Source: Luidia sarsii (lineage: Eukaryota > Echinodermata > Asteroidea > Paxillosida > Luidiidae). Taken from it: a stretch of 64,000 nt of DNA. Made by a program: the position numbers and the translations under genes. This document shows positions 21,828 to 34,094 of this stretch, in pieces. The notes below the pieces were generated by a model that worked only from the letters and a program-made list of their open reading frames with translations, did not search any database and had not been told where the DNA came from. Location: the NCBI GenBank assembly GCA_949987565.1, contig OX465115.1, positions 3,444,004-3,508,003 on the forward strand. Direction: 5' to 3'. The number at the start of each line of letters is the position of its first letter. Position 1 is the first letter of the stretch.

Positions 21828-22187
21828 AGGCGCTATAGATACAACATTGGTAAAGGTCGAAAGATTGGCACAGTTTGTGTGTTAAATCATTAAACATTCC
21901 AAAAAAGAAATCCTGCAAAGATCTTAGTTCCAATTGTAATCTGAGAATGTCGAAAAAGAATAAAACGCCACGGTTTTCGCACCGTTCTGTAGTGTAAGAA
22001 ATAATTTATTATTTGCGAGTAATAAACTATTTTGTCGATGTTTGAGTGAACATTTCTCGAGAAGTATACAGCATCCCGTATCAACATGAGGATTCGATCA
22101 TGTCCATCTACAAACTATGTAAATTTGAAGGAAATCTGTGCACATCGATGTTTTTCGATCTTCCCCGATCTTGTATAGGGCCTTTAA
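21824..22187 (+). mobile_element. F2 hAT-like MITE, subtype b
   Basis: It begins TTAAAGGCGCTATAGATACA and ends GATCTTGTATAGGGCCTTTAA. The interior matches 1894-2239 in reverse orientation. It is joined directly to the subtype-a copy upstream, forming a two-element tandem. Non-coding. Confidence 0.8.
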
Positions 22188-23651
22188 TATAAGCGGGCGC
22201 GGTAGAGCTGAAATGTTGCTGGCGGCACATGAACCGTTTCAACATGAATGACGCTCGTTTGATGGACACCACCAGAGCACACACAAACCCACTCCGGCAC
22301 CCAGACGCGCGCAATGGGTCCATCACATCATGCGACGATTGGCAGGGACTATAGCTGTGCTGACTATAGACTAAAGCTATACACGGGGGACCACTTTACC
22401 GATCTATTTGCTCGGCGCCGCCGCCAAGCTGGGATGGGAATGACAAGGGCTCATTATATACACGTGGACGAACAGCGACATGCTCATTTGGCGAAATGGC
22501 TTTCCGTGTTCGTCGGCGTGCGAGTACCCTCCCCCAAAAAGGCCGTCAACACGCTGAAGTTAATTTGCACCCAAAGAAAAAGAGGCCCCTTCGCCACCGA
22601 GTGCGCGGGGTGTAAAATTGAAGGCCTTTTTGTGTGTGTAAATCTAACGGTCGCGGGCGAAGGACAGCGGAGGACGGAACTATACGGCCCCGCGTGCCTT
22701 TGACTGGCCTTGGTCTTCAGCCCCGCGTCACACACCCATCATAATTATCGGTCGGGGTCTTTGGTGGGCACTTCCTGCGGGCCACTCTGGCGTGAACGAG
22801 AAAGCAGAGCTCTATATAAAGTTCCGCACCCAAGCAATAGATAAGTGTAGGTTTTTTGTTGTGGTTCGAGTCTCTGAAACGGAGTGAAGAGCGACGCAGT
22901 GAAGACAGGTTTCCGTTTTGGCGAACTTAATCATGGACGCTACCTCCATGACTTCACTAAAAAATTTGGTTCGGTCATTTCTGGTTGGCTCGGTGCGGTG
23001 AACACCTATGCACTCTGACCCTAACTGAAATGGCCAGGGGAAACAAATCGCGGTGGAATAGTAGTCCAACCTATAATAGGACGTGTCCGCCAACACGCAA
23101 CCCAGCTTGCATCTTCGCAACCCTTAGATGCTGCATCAAAGGCAACCCTTACCGCACCTCCCCGTGTTATTCTATACCACGGAGTTTGCATAAAGAGAAT
23201 GAACTCCGTAATAAGACACAAGAAAGCAGGCATGCAATGGTTACGGCAGTCTGTGTTCTCGCGCTTACTGGCCCAAGCATGGCAGCGGATTTTACCTCCA
23301 GTACGGAGCCTATGATAAAGTAACTTATCACATTATGTTCGTCCGGGTATTGCTCTCGTTTCCCTTGAGCTCACCCATTTTCATCATTCTTACGACTCGG
23401 AAACGATGCACCTTGAACGGAGGCTAGTGTCTCATCATCGCGCTAACAACGCAGTGGGGCAAACGCTATCAATTTGTTACCCCACCACGCTATAAATCCG
23501 CCGTGTTCCGGTAATATGAGACGAGTATAAATAAACCGCGCATTCGATATCGTCTTCGCTAATTGGTTACGAAATCTCAGACGGCTATATATATCTTGTG
23601 ACTATCCGATGAGCTTTCAGGCTATTCCTGGCGGAGGTATATAGCAAGCCA
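22188..23651. other. Unassigned sequence
   Basis: A 129-codon plus-strand frame (22314-22703) and a 112-codon frame (22985-23323) are open but show no recognisable domain, signal or repeat. No gene call is made. Confidence 0.5.
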
Positions 23652-23817
23652 GGAGTGGTTTGCGGTCGGTGGCAGTGACACCATGTAACACTACATGTAT
23701 ATCGCTTATGAGTGTATGTGGTTCTGAAGAGAACCAGTGGACTCAACGTTTCGAACCGTATTCTCTGTGCGTCGCCATGAGACCAGTCAAGAGTTTTACA
23801 TGGTGTCACCGCATTCC
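23652..23817. mobile_element. F5 fold-back element
   Basis: GTGACACCATGTAACACTAC near 23676 is mirrored by TTTTACATGGTGTCACCGCA near 23795. The core is GGTTCTGAAGAGAACCAGTG then GACTCAACGTTTCGAACCGT, the reverse-orientation CGAAACGTTGA signature. Ends GGAGTGGTTTGCGG and CCGCATTCC are weakly inverted. Non-coding. Confidence 0.7.
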
Positions 23818-24160
23818 TTGGTGTGTATTTTTTTTCTTCCGAATTTCACTTGTTCCAAGAAAATGTCGAATGGGAATTTAGCTTCCGGTTAACTGGTAAG
23901 CTTTGACAAGCTAAGCTGCATTACAACAACTCCTGCAGCCTTTTGAGGAAAGTCCTACTACAGCTAGGATGAAAACAAAATGTCAAGATCAGCACCTTTG
24001 CCACAACCACAAAATCATGATTTAATTGCATGGGTTTTTTGTACACGCTTGACTGAATGGTTTGGCATTTTACCATCAGTGTGCTAATGGCTACCGTCTT
24101 TGACAAACCCCTCGGCCAGCTGCCAGAAGCTGTGAGATACGTTTGGGGCATCCACCCCCC
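23818..24160. other. Unassigned sequence
   Basis: No feature is recognised apart from a T-run near 23828. Confidence 0.5.
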
Positions 24161-24162
24161 TT

Positions 24163-24448
24163 GTCTGTCTCTCACTATTTCCCCCTCTCTCTTTCTCTAT
24201 GTTATTACCCCATCTCACTCCTCCTCTCTTACTCTCTCACCATCTCTCTCTCACTCTCTATAATTATGTCTCCACTCTCTCTCACTCTCTCTCTCACTCT
24301 CTATATATCTCCACTCTCTCTCCCTCTCTACTCTCTCCCTCTCTCGCACTCTCTCACTCACTCTCTCTCTCTCCCTCTCTCTCCCTCTCTCTCCCTCTCT
24401 CTCCCCCTTTCCCCTCTCTCATTCTCTCCCTCTCCCTCTTTCCTTCTC

Positions 24449-24481
<33 letters not shown>
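24163..24481 (+). repeat. CT-rich low-complexity tract
   Basis: Interrupted (CTCTCC/CACTCT)n pyrimidine tract. Open Leu/Ser/Pro frames on the plus strand and Arg/Glu frames on the minus strand are artefacts. Confidence 0.93.
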
Positions 24482-24911
24482 TCACGTTAGCAACGGACAC
24501 TAATACCCCTTCACAGAAGCAATGATAGTAATCTCGCCCTGACATCTTTCAGCGTGTAATCCGATTGATTATGGAGTTTCCCGGAGTTGCCCCCCTGGAA
24601 TGTGTGATGCGGCGGACTGAGGGGTGGCGAGAGTCGGACGGCAAGCCGAGAGCCATGCAGTGGGGTCTCCGGCAAAGCCGAGCAATCCGATTTGGTGCCG
24701 GTGCAGCCTTGACGCCCCACGTCAAAACTGGTGGACGGTTTGTCCCGATCCGATCATGTCTCTTGGCGTGCTTTTATCTGACTATGGATGCCCATGACAC
24801 TAGCCTTCTCAGATCACTGGGCCACTATGTCTCGTCCCTCCCCTCTCCTCGTCCTTTCTTAGCTGCTAGCTCGCTTGTCTGCACCTGGTTATCCTCTGTC
24901 AGATCGACCAC
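24482..24911. other. Unassigned sequence
   Basis: It contains part of an open frame of about 180 codons (24565-25107) that runs on into the F3 repeat. It has no recognisable domain and is not called as a gene. Confidence 0.5.
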
Positions 24912-25054
24912 AGTGGTCGATTTCATGAAACCCATCGTAACTTACGATCAATCGCAGCGCGATGAGCGAAGCACGGAAACCATACGGCCTCTAAACGCTT
25001 ACGATGGGTTAACCATCGTAAGTCAGTGCATCGTAGGGCTTGGTGAAATCCACC
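24912..25054. mobile_element. F3 fold-back MITE
   Basis: The left end CAGTGGTCGATTTCATGAAA then CCCATCGTAACTTACGATC is mirrored by GCATCGTAGGGCTTGGTGAA then ATCCACC on the right. Related copies are at 57912-58060 and 60497-60648. All have CGTAA/TTACG words inside the arms. Non-coding, about 143 bp. Confidence 0.75.
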
Positions 25055-25462
25055 CGAATGTGGCGCCCAATTCCACGTTGAAAAACACAACAGGACGCAG
25101 TCCATAATGGTGTTATGAATATTCTTGGGCTCTTTTTTTTCTACAGTGAAGGGCAATGGTTCAGCGGTCGCGGTTCCGTTCGTCTACGTTATGTCGAGGT
25201 ACTCCGGTGCGAACGAGGAAGCAGAGTTCCGCGCACTGAGCTTGTTACGTGCGTCTCTGCAACGAGCACGGAGCCCGCGGAAGAGCCCCCAAAACAACGG
25301 ACAGTTCCCCGCGTTCTTTACGCCGAGCTAAGAACCCGAGATTTGAACGCGAGTCCAAATCAGTAAGCGTCCCGTGGAATGCGGTCGGCAATCTTTAGGT
25401 TGTAATCTAGGAGGAAATGCTCGTACGTAGCTGGATTCTCGTTCCTACAGGGCTTTCTGGAA
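25055..25462. other. Unassigned sequence
   Basis: A GC-rich stretch lies at about 25160-25330. No feature is recognised. Confidence 0.5.
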
Positions 25463-25690
25463 TTGGGTCTTGTGTCCACATTTCATAGAGCTGAATAAGC
25501 AGCTTAATCTATACGCCATATTCGGGTTTACCGGTCAGAACTAATACAAGATAATACGAGTCAGAAGGCAATAAACACCACATATAGCAACATCATTTTT
25601 GTAATCTTGTTGGGTTTTTTTTTGAGACGTTAAGCAGCTTTGTGAGGCTACAAACCAATTTCACGGATCTGGATGAGCAAGCCGATCTGC
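25463..25690. mobile_element. F4 element, diverged
   Basis: CACATTTCATAGAGCTGAAT then AAGCAGCTTAA at the left and GTTAAGCAGCTTTGTGAGGC then AATTTCACGG at the right are inverted counterparts of the F4 ends. The interior is less conserved. Confidence 0.5.
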
Positions 25691-26605
25691 TCATCACGAA
25701 ACATCGTGCCGTTGACGTGCGTTCCGCCTGACTGCATACGACTGACATACCTACTCTACCAAGCATGTATTTTTTGATTGAGCACCTATGAAACTGTTCT
25801 TATATGTCTTAATGTGCATCTGTGAACACTAGCAACATTCGCGGGATGGACCAATCATATGGTTCATCGCGGTTCGAAGTAAACATATAGAATACATAGT
25901 AAAAACAATTTTCATGGTTGAGTTCATGCAAGATGATACTGACGGGTCAATCTCGTGAAAGAGTCAAAGCCAGATCGGGATACTTTCCCCAATAATGAGA
26001 TCAGGGAGATCGTTCCAAGCGCGTCCGGCGGAATGAGTGAATTCCTCGAGCCGATGAATTGGTCCTAGCATCTGGTGCAGGCTCGTGCGTGCATGCACGG
26101 CTTGGCAGTGAAGGGCTCTAGCCCCCCGTCACACCGAATAGATTTCCCGCCGGGCCGTCCCGACGACGTGCATGCCGTCCCGGTATATATACCGGTATAC
26201 ACGACCGTGTAGCCGCTGTCGCTCATCCATCATCGCCGGGCCCCACCAATCCTCACCGATAATTGAGAAGGAAATATGGAGGCTGACCACACGCCTGTAT
26301 ACACTCCTCATCACGTTATGCCATTCCGCAGAGCCAACTCCATTTTGTCCGCCAGCAGAGAGGCGGAGAGGGGAAAAAAGCGCCCAAGACGGACGAGCCC
26401 GGCGACTGGTCTTGACCAGAGCGGGACGGCCAATCACTTCTCGACCAGCTCGCCTCTCGATCACCTCGGGTTGAAAGACAAAGAAAGTAACGAGCGCGGG
26501 CGGTGGACTTTTTTAGCTGTTTCGGTCTTTCCGAAACAGCTCTTGTTTTCGTGCTGTTTTTTTGTTCTTTCTTGTTCTTCTTTTCTTTGTAATGGAACCC
26601 CGTGG
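25691..26605. other. Unassigned sequence
   Basis: A perfect 16-bp palindrome CCGGTATATATACCGG lies at 26180-26195. It is TATA-like, but nothing else supports a promoter. Frames of about 100-170 codons here lack recognisable domains. Confidence 0.5.
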
Positions 26606-26607
26606 AT

Positions 26608-26712
26608 GTGGATGAGAGAGAGGGAGGGAGGGAGGAAGGGAGGGAGGGAGGGAGGGAGGGAGGAAGGGAGGGAGGGAGGGAGGGAGAGAGGGAGGGAGGG
26701 AGGGAGAGAGGC
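26608..26712 (+). repeat. (GGGA)n microsatellite
   Basis: GAGGGAGGGAGGGAGGAAGG-type tetranucleotide repeats over about 100 bp, with GAGA interruptions. G-quadruplex formation is plausible on the plus strand. Confidence 0.95.
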
Positions 26713-27070
26713 AATGGGGGAACGGACTTACTTAACTCCACTCCAACCCGGACCAGGGATTAGCCTCGCGTTTGGTAACACCATCCGCGGATAGCCCGAG
26801 CAGAGGTCGGTCGGTGCTTCAGAAGCCTAGAGTTTATCGAATTCTACATTATTTTGTGTCGGTGGTGGAAAGGTACTCTGTAAAATTGCCTCGCATCAAT
26901 CGGCGGGGCTTGGCTAAAAGGAATGGGCAACGGAAGGGGGTCAATCGAATGCGCCTTTCCCCGATTGGCATCTCTCGGTGGATATAAGGGTGAGGGGGTG
27001 TGTCGGCCTGTCCTTTCGGCCCGTAAATCCTGGGCGGTGTCTGGTCCCGTAATGGGACGCCCCCGAGATG
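26713..27070. other. Unassigned spacer between two purine arrays
   Basis: No feature is recognised. It separates the GGGA tract from the GGCAGGGA array. Confidence 0.5.
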
Positions 27071-27580
27071 GGGAGGAGGTTAGAGGGAGAGAGGGGCAGG
27101 CAGGGTGGCATGGAGGGAGGCACTGAGGCAAGGACGGAGGAAGGCAGGGAGGGAGGCAGGGAGGGAGGCAGGAAGGGAGGCAGGAAGGGAGGCAGGGAGT
27201 GTGGCAGGGGCAGAGAGGGAGGCAGGGGGAGACAGGGAGGGAGGCAGGGGCAGGCAGGAAGACAGGGGCAGAGAGGGAGGCAGGGAGGGAGGCAGGGAGG
27301 GAGGTAGGGATGGAGGCAGGGAGGGAAGCGGGGAGGCAGTCAGACAAGCAGGAAGGGAGGCCAGCAGGGGGCAGAGAGGCAGGCGAGGAGGCAGTGAGGG
27401 AGGCTGTGAGGGAAGCAGGGAGGCAAGCAGGCAGAGAGGAAGAAAGGTAGGAAGAGAGGCAGGGAGGCAGGGAAGGAGGTAGACAAGGAGGCAGGGAGGT
27501 AGGCAGGGAGGTAGGCAGGGAGGTAGGCAGGGAGTTAGGCAGGGAGGGAGGCAGGGAGGGATGAAGGAAGGCAGACAGTC
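27071..27580 (+). repeat. GGCAGGGA-type octamer array, about 500 bp
   Basis: Imperfect GGAGGCAGGGAGGGAGGCAG repeats with GGTAGGCAGGGA variants at the 3' part (about 27475-27550). Three or more G-runs per 30 bases throughout the plus strand. Open frames (Gly/Arg/Glu on plus, Leu/Pro/Ser/Cys on minus) are artefacts. Confidence 0.95.
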
Positions 27581-28842
27581 AAGCAGGGGAGGCAATTCGC
27601 AAACCGGAGGCAGGACGCAGACACAAGAAGTCGACTACGTGCTATCAAATGAGTGATCAAAATTAGGTCAGACAAATCCGTCACGAAAGGGAGGGGGAAA
27701 AGCCCGCCATCCAACACAGAATCTGTTTCCTCTTTAGGCATGTAGTGAGACAGTTTTAAGGGCAAGGACTATCGGAGACAATCGGGGTGCATCAAGAAGA
27801 AAATGGAAACGCGGAAGCGCTTTGTGTGAAGGGGGCAGAGGGACTTTATTTCTCTATTGAACGGTGGATTCCTAGTCTGAGCACGCGATTGTGGATTCGC
27901 AACGGTTGGCGGGAGTGCCGCCGACCCGTGAATCCTGGATGGCGGTCGGTTAATGGCAGATCAAATAGGCTCGCTGGCCGAGTCGCCCCCGCCCGTATAC
28001 ACTCTTCCCAATGTGCGCCATTCACTCGGAGCGAGCGTGCACGCTGAAAGGTAGAAACTAAAACTACAAGTAACGATCGTCGTAAACGGCTGCACGGAAT
28101 TCTGTCCCGCCACTCCAGTCGAGGTCACAGAGTGCAGCGCCTATATACCGATACGGCATCCGCATCCCAAACGCCACCAAGGCCGTCCACATTATAGGCC
28201 TATACCGTAGATGTGCCTCAATGAACGCGACGGAAATTATAACGGCGCTCTCATTAGAGTAATTGGTTCATAGACGGACTTGTACACAGTGTATCATAAT
28301 CTCATGATTCAATTCCACAGAAATGGGTCGATCCGTCCACGTGGGATTTGATAATGGGGTTTCGTAGCAATATAATATTCCGATGAATCGAGAGAGCACA
28401 TTGCCATGGGTACGAATGAGGTTGACGAATCGGTGCGTGACAAGAGAGCCGGCGGCCAACGAGATTCACCATCTCTCGATTCCTGGACTACGAGAGCCGG
28501 ATCGAATTTCAGCCGGCGAAGGAAGTGCTTTACTTAAACATGCTGGATGCCGTCGGCTATAATATGTGAGGGGAAAAGGTCAGGACTGAGTAGAATGTAA
28601 AGCGGATGATGAACCAGAAATAGAAAATGTAGCTTCCCGGGCAATCCCTCGGGTGGCTTGGGCGTAATGGAAGTCATTACCCATTAAGCGCAATCACGCC
28701 ACGCGCAACTTTTGGTATAACCACTTTGAGACGAGCACTTTAGTATGGAGCCTATTGCGGACAGCGCAATGCCTCACCCCGGTTCTATCTGTCACTTAGG
28801 GGAAGGGTTATCGGTGTCGAAAACCGGCGTTTTGTTCGTATT
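27581..28842. other. Unassigned sequence
   Basis: No gene is recognised. The word ATTATAGGCCTATACC occurs near 28191. Confidence 0.5.
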
Positions 28843-29092
28843 TGTGACCCGGCACAGCATAATGAGGAATAACCCCACTTTTGAGATTTTGAGGTTTTCT
28901 AATTATGTGAAAGAGTATACCATTAGCTTTTAAATGATATCAAAATGATATCCTGTAATACTTAAAATTTCCGAAAATAAAAAAAAAGAAAATTTATTTG
29001 TAATCGAATTGTGAGAAAACTTTAACTTCAGGCGTTGTTTACTCAAAAAGTGTTTTGGTGGGATATTCTTCATGTCGTTGTGCTGGGTCACA
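28843..29092 (+). mobile_element. F1 MITE copy C
   Basis: 250 bp, same orientation as copy A, flanked by TT/TT. The left TIR is exact; the right has one change (GTGCTGGGTCACA). The interior differs from copy A by scattered substitutions only. Confidence 0.9.
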
Positions 29093-29226
29093 TTTTTGGT
29101 AGAAATACTAATGAGCCAAGCTTTGATAGAAGTCACGGTGGGATCGAACCATCTGGTCTCCACAATGTATGTGAATTTCCAAGATTTTAAATGAGATTTG
29201 AAGGTTTTCACGGTGAGGATATAGCA

Positions 29227-29312
29227 GAAGGAGTATAGGTTTGCGGTGACACCATGTAAAAGTGTGGTTCTGAAAAGTACCGGAGGAGCTCTGCTTTCCA
29301 AGATTTTCCCAG
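29227..29312. mobile_element. F5 partial copy
   Basis: GGTTTGCGGTGACACCATGT then GTGGTTCTGAAAAGTACCGG matches the left half of the F5 element at 23652-23817. The right half is missing or too diverged to see. Confidence 0.55.
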
Positions 29313-29465
29313 TACTCCCATATCGATACCGACTGGCTTCTATATCCTTTGCGTTGCGGTCACGGGAAACTTAGTCAGTCCTTAGTCAATTCTTATTAAC
29401 TATTCGACGTGCAATTAACACTGTGTACGCCGATTGTTTTGCTCGATTGACTGCTGAAAGAAAAA

Positions 29466-29556
29466 CACAGGCTGCTCGGGCGGGACTCGAACCCGGAACT
29501 CCTGCTTTGTATATCATGCAGACATCTTAACCACTGGACAACAGAGCTGGTCGAGG
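29466..29556 (-). repeat. tRNA-like sequence (SINE head or tRNA pseudogene)
   Basis: On the minus strand it reads TGTCCAGTGGTTAAGATGTC (A box) and GGGTTCGAGTCCCGCC (canonical B box, strong T-arm). The anticodon arm TCTGC/GCAGG would close a 12-nt loop rather than 7. The acceptor stem has at least two mismatches, so an active tRNA is unlikely. A tRNA-derived SINE or a degraded tRNA is the better call. Confidence 0.6.
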
Positions 29557-32150
29557 GGTGGTAAATTACAGCTATATCCTATTCATGTATTCTGTTCTCG
29601 TAAGCACTGCATACGTCTCCTGGGAAAAAAACCTACGAAATGCCAACTCTAAACGATGCGACCGGTTTATCATTCAATGCAAACGTCACAGGCGCCTTTA
29701 TACAAAATTGATCGACTTTGGAAGGCACCGCTAGGGACACAGCAGGTTTGCATTTTTATTGTCCAACTCTAGCGAGGGTTGTTACTTCTTCTTTAAGGAT
29801 TTTCTCTAGGAAGTCTGCTGGGACTGAGGTTGTCCATTGATTGCAGTGCTGCGCTGCTCTTCTTCGAGTTTCCCCTCGGGAGCTAGCGCGCCGACAGGTG
29901 TCCCAACTATTTACCCGGCAGAGAAGGGCTTTCGTTTTGTTTAACCCGGGCAAGCTTCAAGAATCAGCGGGGAGGTGGGAGGAATCTCGCCTGAATACAA
30001 CTTTTTTTTTTCCAACGCCTCGAGCGCGAGACTATAGCTCGTCTTCGCTCTATTGGATCAGCTTTTCCCGCCCTTCTTCTATAGGTATAGAGCGCGATTT
30101 CCTTTGATTGAATACGTGAGGGGGGACCTTTGAACGCGTCAAGTGATGTCGGCAGACGGAATTGGTCACTATAAGAAGTGGTTACCCCGATCTAAGTTAA
30201 AGGCATGTGCTACAGTATCCAGATAAGCTATACATACATTAATAGGCTACTGAGTGAGGGAAAGGACATTATTTTATGAGCGGTGTTATTTTTGTTTTAT
30301 TCAGTTGGTTCTTACATATTTTTTGGGTGGGGGGAGGGCATGGGTTTGTACCTCTGACCCCGTTTTTTGAGGATAATTTGACAGTCTCGCTACCGGATAC
30401 GACCGGAGGCACATTATTGGCACATGTCAGTTATTGTAACACACAGGTGATACACATAAGGACTACCGGTATTTAAATAGCCTAATTTACATCGGTAAAC
30501 AAACAGTGAACCGTTTCAAATATGGCCAGTATTCTAATCTTGTCTTTCTTTTTGAACAAGAACTTAGGATCCGTCATATGAAGTAAGATGTCTGCTAATT
30601 TGTGGCGTGTTAATTAAATTAGTTGATTGAGCAGAAGAATAACTGTATTTTGTAATTTAATTAAGTATTCATTGAATAAAACAGAAAAAAAAAACGAAAA
30701 AAAAAACAAAACACAGATTTCGTCTGACTCGACCCGGGTCAGTCACGACTCCGAGATGTGAGTCAGGCCTCTTCAACGTGAGGGGCGTAATGCCAAACCA
30801 CATTTCGCACTGTTTTGTGCAGTGAGATAGACGCTCCAGCAAAACCAATCATAAACAATGTAAGACTCGCATATAACAGACAGTGTTCAGAGAACCGCTT
30901 AGTTAAGGATTTTGATCAAGGATTTAGTAAAAAAAAAAAAGACCAATTTCCGAGTCTATACAAACAAATGAAGCTTGCCTAATATGTTTGTACACTTCAG
31001 ATCCCTAGATGACAGCAGAAAATGAGCTTGACTGTGATATTTATTGCACAGACCCTTTAAAATCCGATGAGCGGACAGAACGGACGGCGACTGGGACGTG
31101 ACAAACTGCCTGTAATATTGCCCATGCATCAAAGGACGAATGGCAAAAAGCCAAGTAGATATCGATCTTACAATATTGACGCAAAAGCCCGGGATCAACC
31201 ATCCCACTTTCAGGCTGAGCACCTCTTTTTTCTCCGGCATCTTAGATCTAAAAGAACAGGGTTTCCCGACGTCTTCAAATGAGTCGTCGCACACAAAAGA
31301 GAAGTCAAATTTAATGTCGAATCTCAATTTGCTGTCGACCTCTTCCTAATCGCACATTTTTTTGGGGCGAAGCCTCATTTGATCAAATCAGCGTGACAAA
31401 GTATGCTATACTTCTTCACAGCTTCAAATGAAAGAAAGTTAATTTGATTTGTTTGACTTTAAACAAAAATTGATCAATTTCCATTCCATTTCGTGTGATT
31501 TCCAGAAACGTTTTTTTTTTTGGTCAGTCGAAGTCGGACCTCGCACATCCCCAACGGAAAAAAAACAAGCATAAAACCAGGACAGGTTAACTGTGTGATG
31601 CCATAGAGAAACGATCAGGGATGTTTCAGGCATGGATTTCCAAGGACACTACTTTTTTTCTGTTTTTCATATCTCTTTGACCAAGGACAGAAAACAAGGA
31701 CAACTGCAGACGATTGGTATTTTTTTTTCGAGAAGGCTTACTCCTAATCGGACGCGGATTGCTATTCAGACATCGACGACCATTAACTATATGACGTATT
31801 CTTTTACCCAAAGCACAGTCAGCATAGGGGAAGCTTGAGTTCCAACCACACAGGGTAAAATGATGAGCAAAAAAAACGTGTTTGCTCAACACTTGGTATA
31901 TGAATTTAGCAGCAATGCTGGCAATTTCAGGTTGGATGTAACCAACAAACATCAACTTACATTGATGAATAATGTTACCTGATCACATTGATCACAATAA
32001 ATTCATTAAAAATTCGTTAAAAATTATTTACAGCGAGACAGAGCCAGAAGACCACGCTAAATTAAATTTTATTCTCTCGTTAAAGATTTCGACAACATGC
32101 TTTGCAACACAATCTGGCAATCCCTCAAATTCTAGATGGAACCGATTAAA
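29557..32150. other. Unassigned sequence
   Basis: No gene is recognised. AT-rich around 30590-30720 with A-runs; a T-run near 30001. Overlapping frames at 30956-31349 on both strands have no recognisable domain. Confidence 0.5.
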
Positions 32151-32262
32151 GGATCAAAAGAAAGTGGCAAAGAAAACTTTGACTGGGCCGTACTTGAACC
32201 CGAGGTTTTGCATACCAGCGCTCTTAAATGATGCTTAATATAAGCATATCACTGTACCCTTC
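32151..32262 (-). repeat. tRNA-derived SINE
   Basis: On the minus strand, CCTCGGGTTCAAGTACGGCC supplies the B box, and the following CAGTCAAAGTTTTCTTTGCC is shared with the copies near 20181 and 55255. The A-box region (near 32235) is degenerate. Confidence 0.6.
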
Positions 32263-33400
32263 CCCACCGATTCGGACAAAATAATGAGACATGACTAGAC
32301 AGACGGACGGTAATCATTACCACTGGGTTGACGAACGGACTCTCCCACACAACCCATAATGTATATTTACGATGTATATACTTTGGTCGTGCTGTTTCTG
32401 TGGTCTGCACGATGCGTCGTGGTCGATACCACCGTTGCACTCAGTGATACTCAATCAATCTTGATATATGGAGCCTATAGGCCTACGTGTAGAACATGAA
32501 AGTACGTTTTCCCAGGAAACGAAACATCAGTCTAGAGTTCCCTCACAAAGCCCCGGAGTTCAAAAACGAAGCCGTGTTTTCATTAATTTCCAAGGGCATC
32601 GTACACATTACCGGCCCCCGTTACCCGGAAAAGCAGATGATATTTTTACCCTCCATTTCGTCACAATGGGCTTCTGCAAACCGCATGATGGTGAAAATCG
32701 TCTGCTTTTAATTAAGATCAAACTTCGCATAATTTCGCACGCCGGATGAACGCGTATACGATGTGATTGTCTACATGTTGTCGCACTAAAAGAAAAGGTA
32801 TAGCATAACGGAACGACGAAGTCGTTATTAGCTCACTCGACGAGTCATCGTATACGGGCTGAGAGAAACTCCCTATATACCGGGTATAGGGGGATTTCAC
32901 CCAGGGTACGCCAATGCGGTAATATCCAAACGTTCCTTTAATGGTTCTTCTCTTGTTATGGAAATTCGCCTAAAACAAGGCTAAAAAGCCACCTAAAGTA
33001 AATGACTGAAGGAAGAAGGATTATAGAGAAGGACTCGGGAAGGCTGGAGATAGGAATTGACATTCATCTTAAAAAACGGCAACGGATCGTAGGCGGGGGG
33101 AAAACAAGAACCAGGAAGAGAATTCCAGATGGAGGCAGAACGAGGGAAGAAGCTCTTCCGATTCCTCTCCGTTCTACACCTTGGGATATTCTGATTTCTT
33201 GTAAGCAGGACTATACTTCGCCTGCAGACGAAATCGTGTGGCAGGGGTCTTTATACTGCGGTAAGAGTCGTGTATAAAATGGTTTGGATTGATTAATTTC
33301 AATGGGATGTATCCTTTTTTTTTAAGATACGAATTATTAATACATGTCTTTACCGAAAGAGCGGCCGTGCCTTCAGTCAATGGTTAAAATACACAGCCGT
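32263..33400. other. Unassigned sequence
   Basis: No gene is recognised. A 93-codon plus-strand frame (32468-32749) overlaps a 71-codon frame in another phase; neither has a recognisable domain. Confidence 0.5.
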
Positions 33401-33401
33401 T

Positions 33402-33545
33402 AAGAAATGTCCTGCTATATGATCGGAACGTCAGGACCTTCTTTATAATTCATGCTGAGAGAGTACCCTTAAAATAAAATTAAAAAAACCTCTTGCAAAC
33501 TACTTACTGACTTAAAATGACCAGACTGCGAATCTGACAGGTTAG
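33402..33545 (-). repeat. Dispersed family K copy, box order inverted
   Basis: AAGAAATGTCCTGCTATATG then ATCGGAACGTCAGGACC near 33405-33437 is followed by CTTGCAAACTACTTACTGAC then TTAAAATGACCAGA near 33492. Both K boxes are present, but their order differs from the 10.0-kb copy. A rearranged or two-part insertion is possible. Confidence 0.6.
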
Positions 33546-34094
33546 AACAGATTGCCCAAGATAGGTATACAGGGTGGAGCCCAGAGTATGACGAAACGGA
33601 GCGAGGATGATAATGCGATCATAAGGCGGGGCCGTCTTATATAGCCGAGACCCTGCCCATGCTTGCACGTACAGCCCCCCCCCCCTCTCTCCACGATGTC
33701 AGATGGCTATCGTGGGCTGTACCTGACACGCGCTTGCCTACCGGTACGTCTGCCAGCGCGCGAGGGGGAAGAGATAAATCATCAAATAACCGCATTTCAC
33801 GGTTCGTTTGACGAGGATGAGGCGAGGGTCGGTGTGGTGGCTGTTAGTGTTAAGGGGAATTTTTTTTATCGGGGGAGGGAGAGATCTGCTACGCCATTGC
33901 AACACTGCACGCCTTAACAAGAGCATAAAATCCTTGTCTACGATTCGCCGATATATTCATGGCGGGCAGTGCAGACGTGAATGTTTCATGAATGTCGGCA
34001 TTCGCCCGCTCGGCCAACAGGTTTTTTTTTTCCCCCATTATATTACTGGGGAATTATCTTCCCAACTAAGCCCTCGGAACGACTCTTGAAGGGG
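33546..34094. other. Unassigned sequence
   Basis: A C-run lies near 33676-33686 and a T-run near 34021. No gene is recognised. Confidence 0.5.

Noticed and set aside
24565..25107. 180-codon plus frame as a gene
   Set aside because: Its 3' third is the F3 fold-back repeat and no domain is recognised in the remainder.
26180..26195. TATATATA as a core promoter
   Set aside because: No gene follows and the motif is a simple palindrome.
26276..26794. 172-codon plus frame
   Set aside because: The C-terminal third is the GGGA repeat and the rest has no recognisable domain.
29140..29165. GGGATCGAACCATC as a second minus-strand tRNA B box
   Set aside because: No A box or stem structure at the expected distance.
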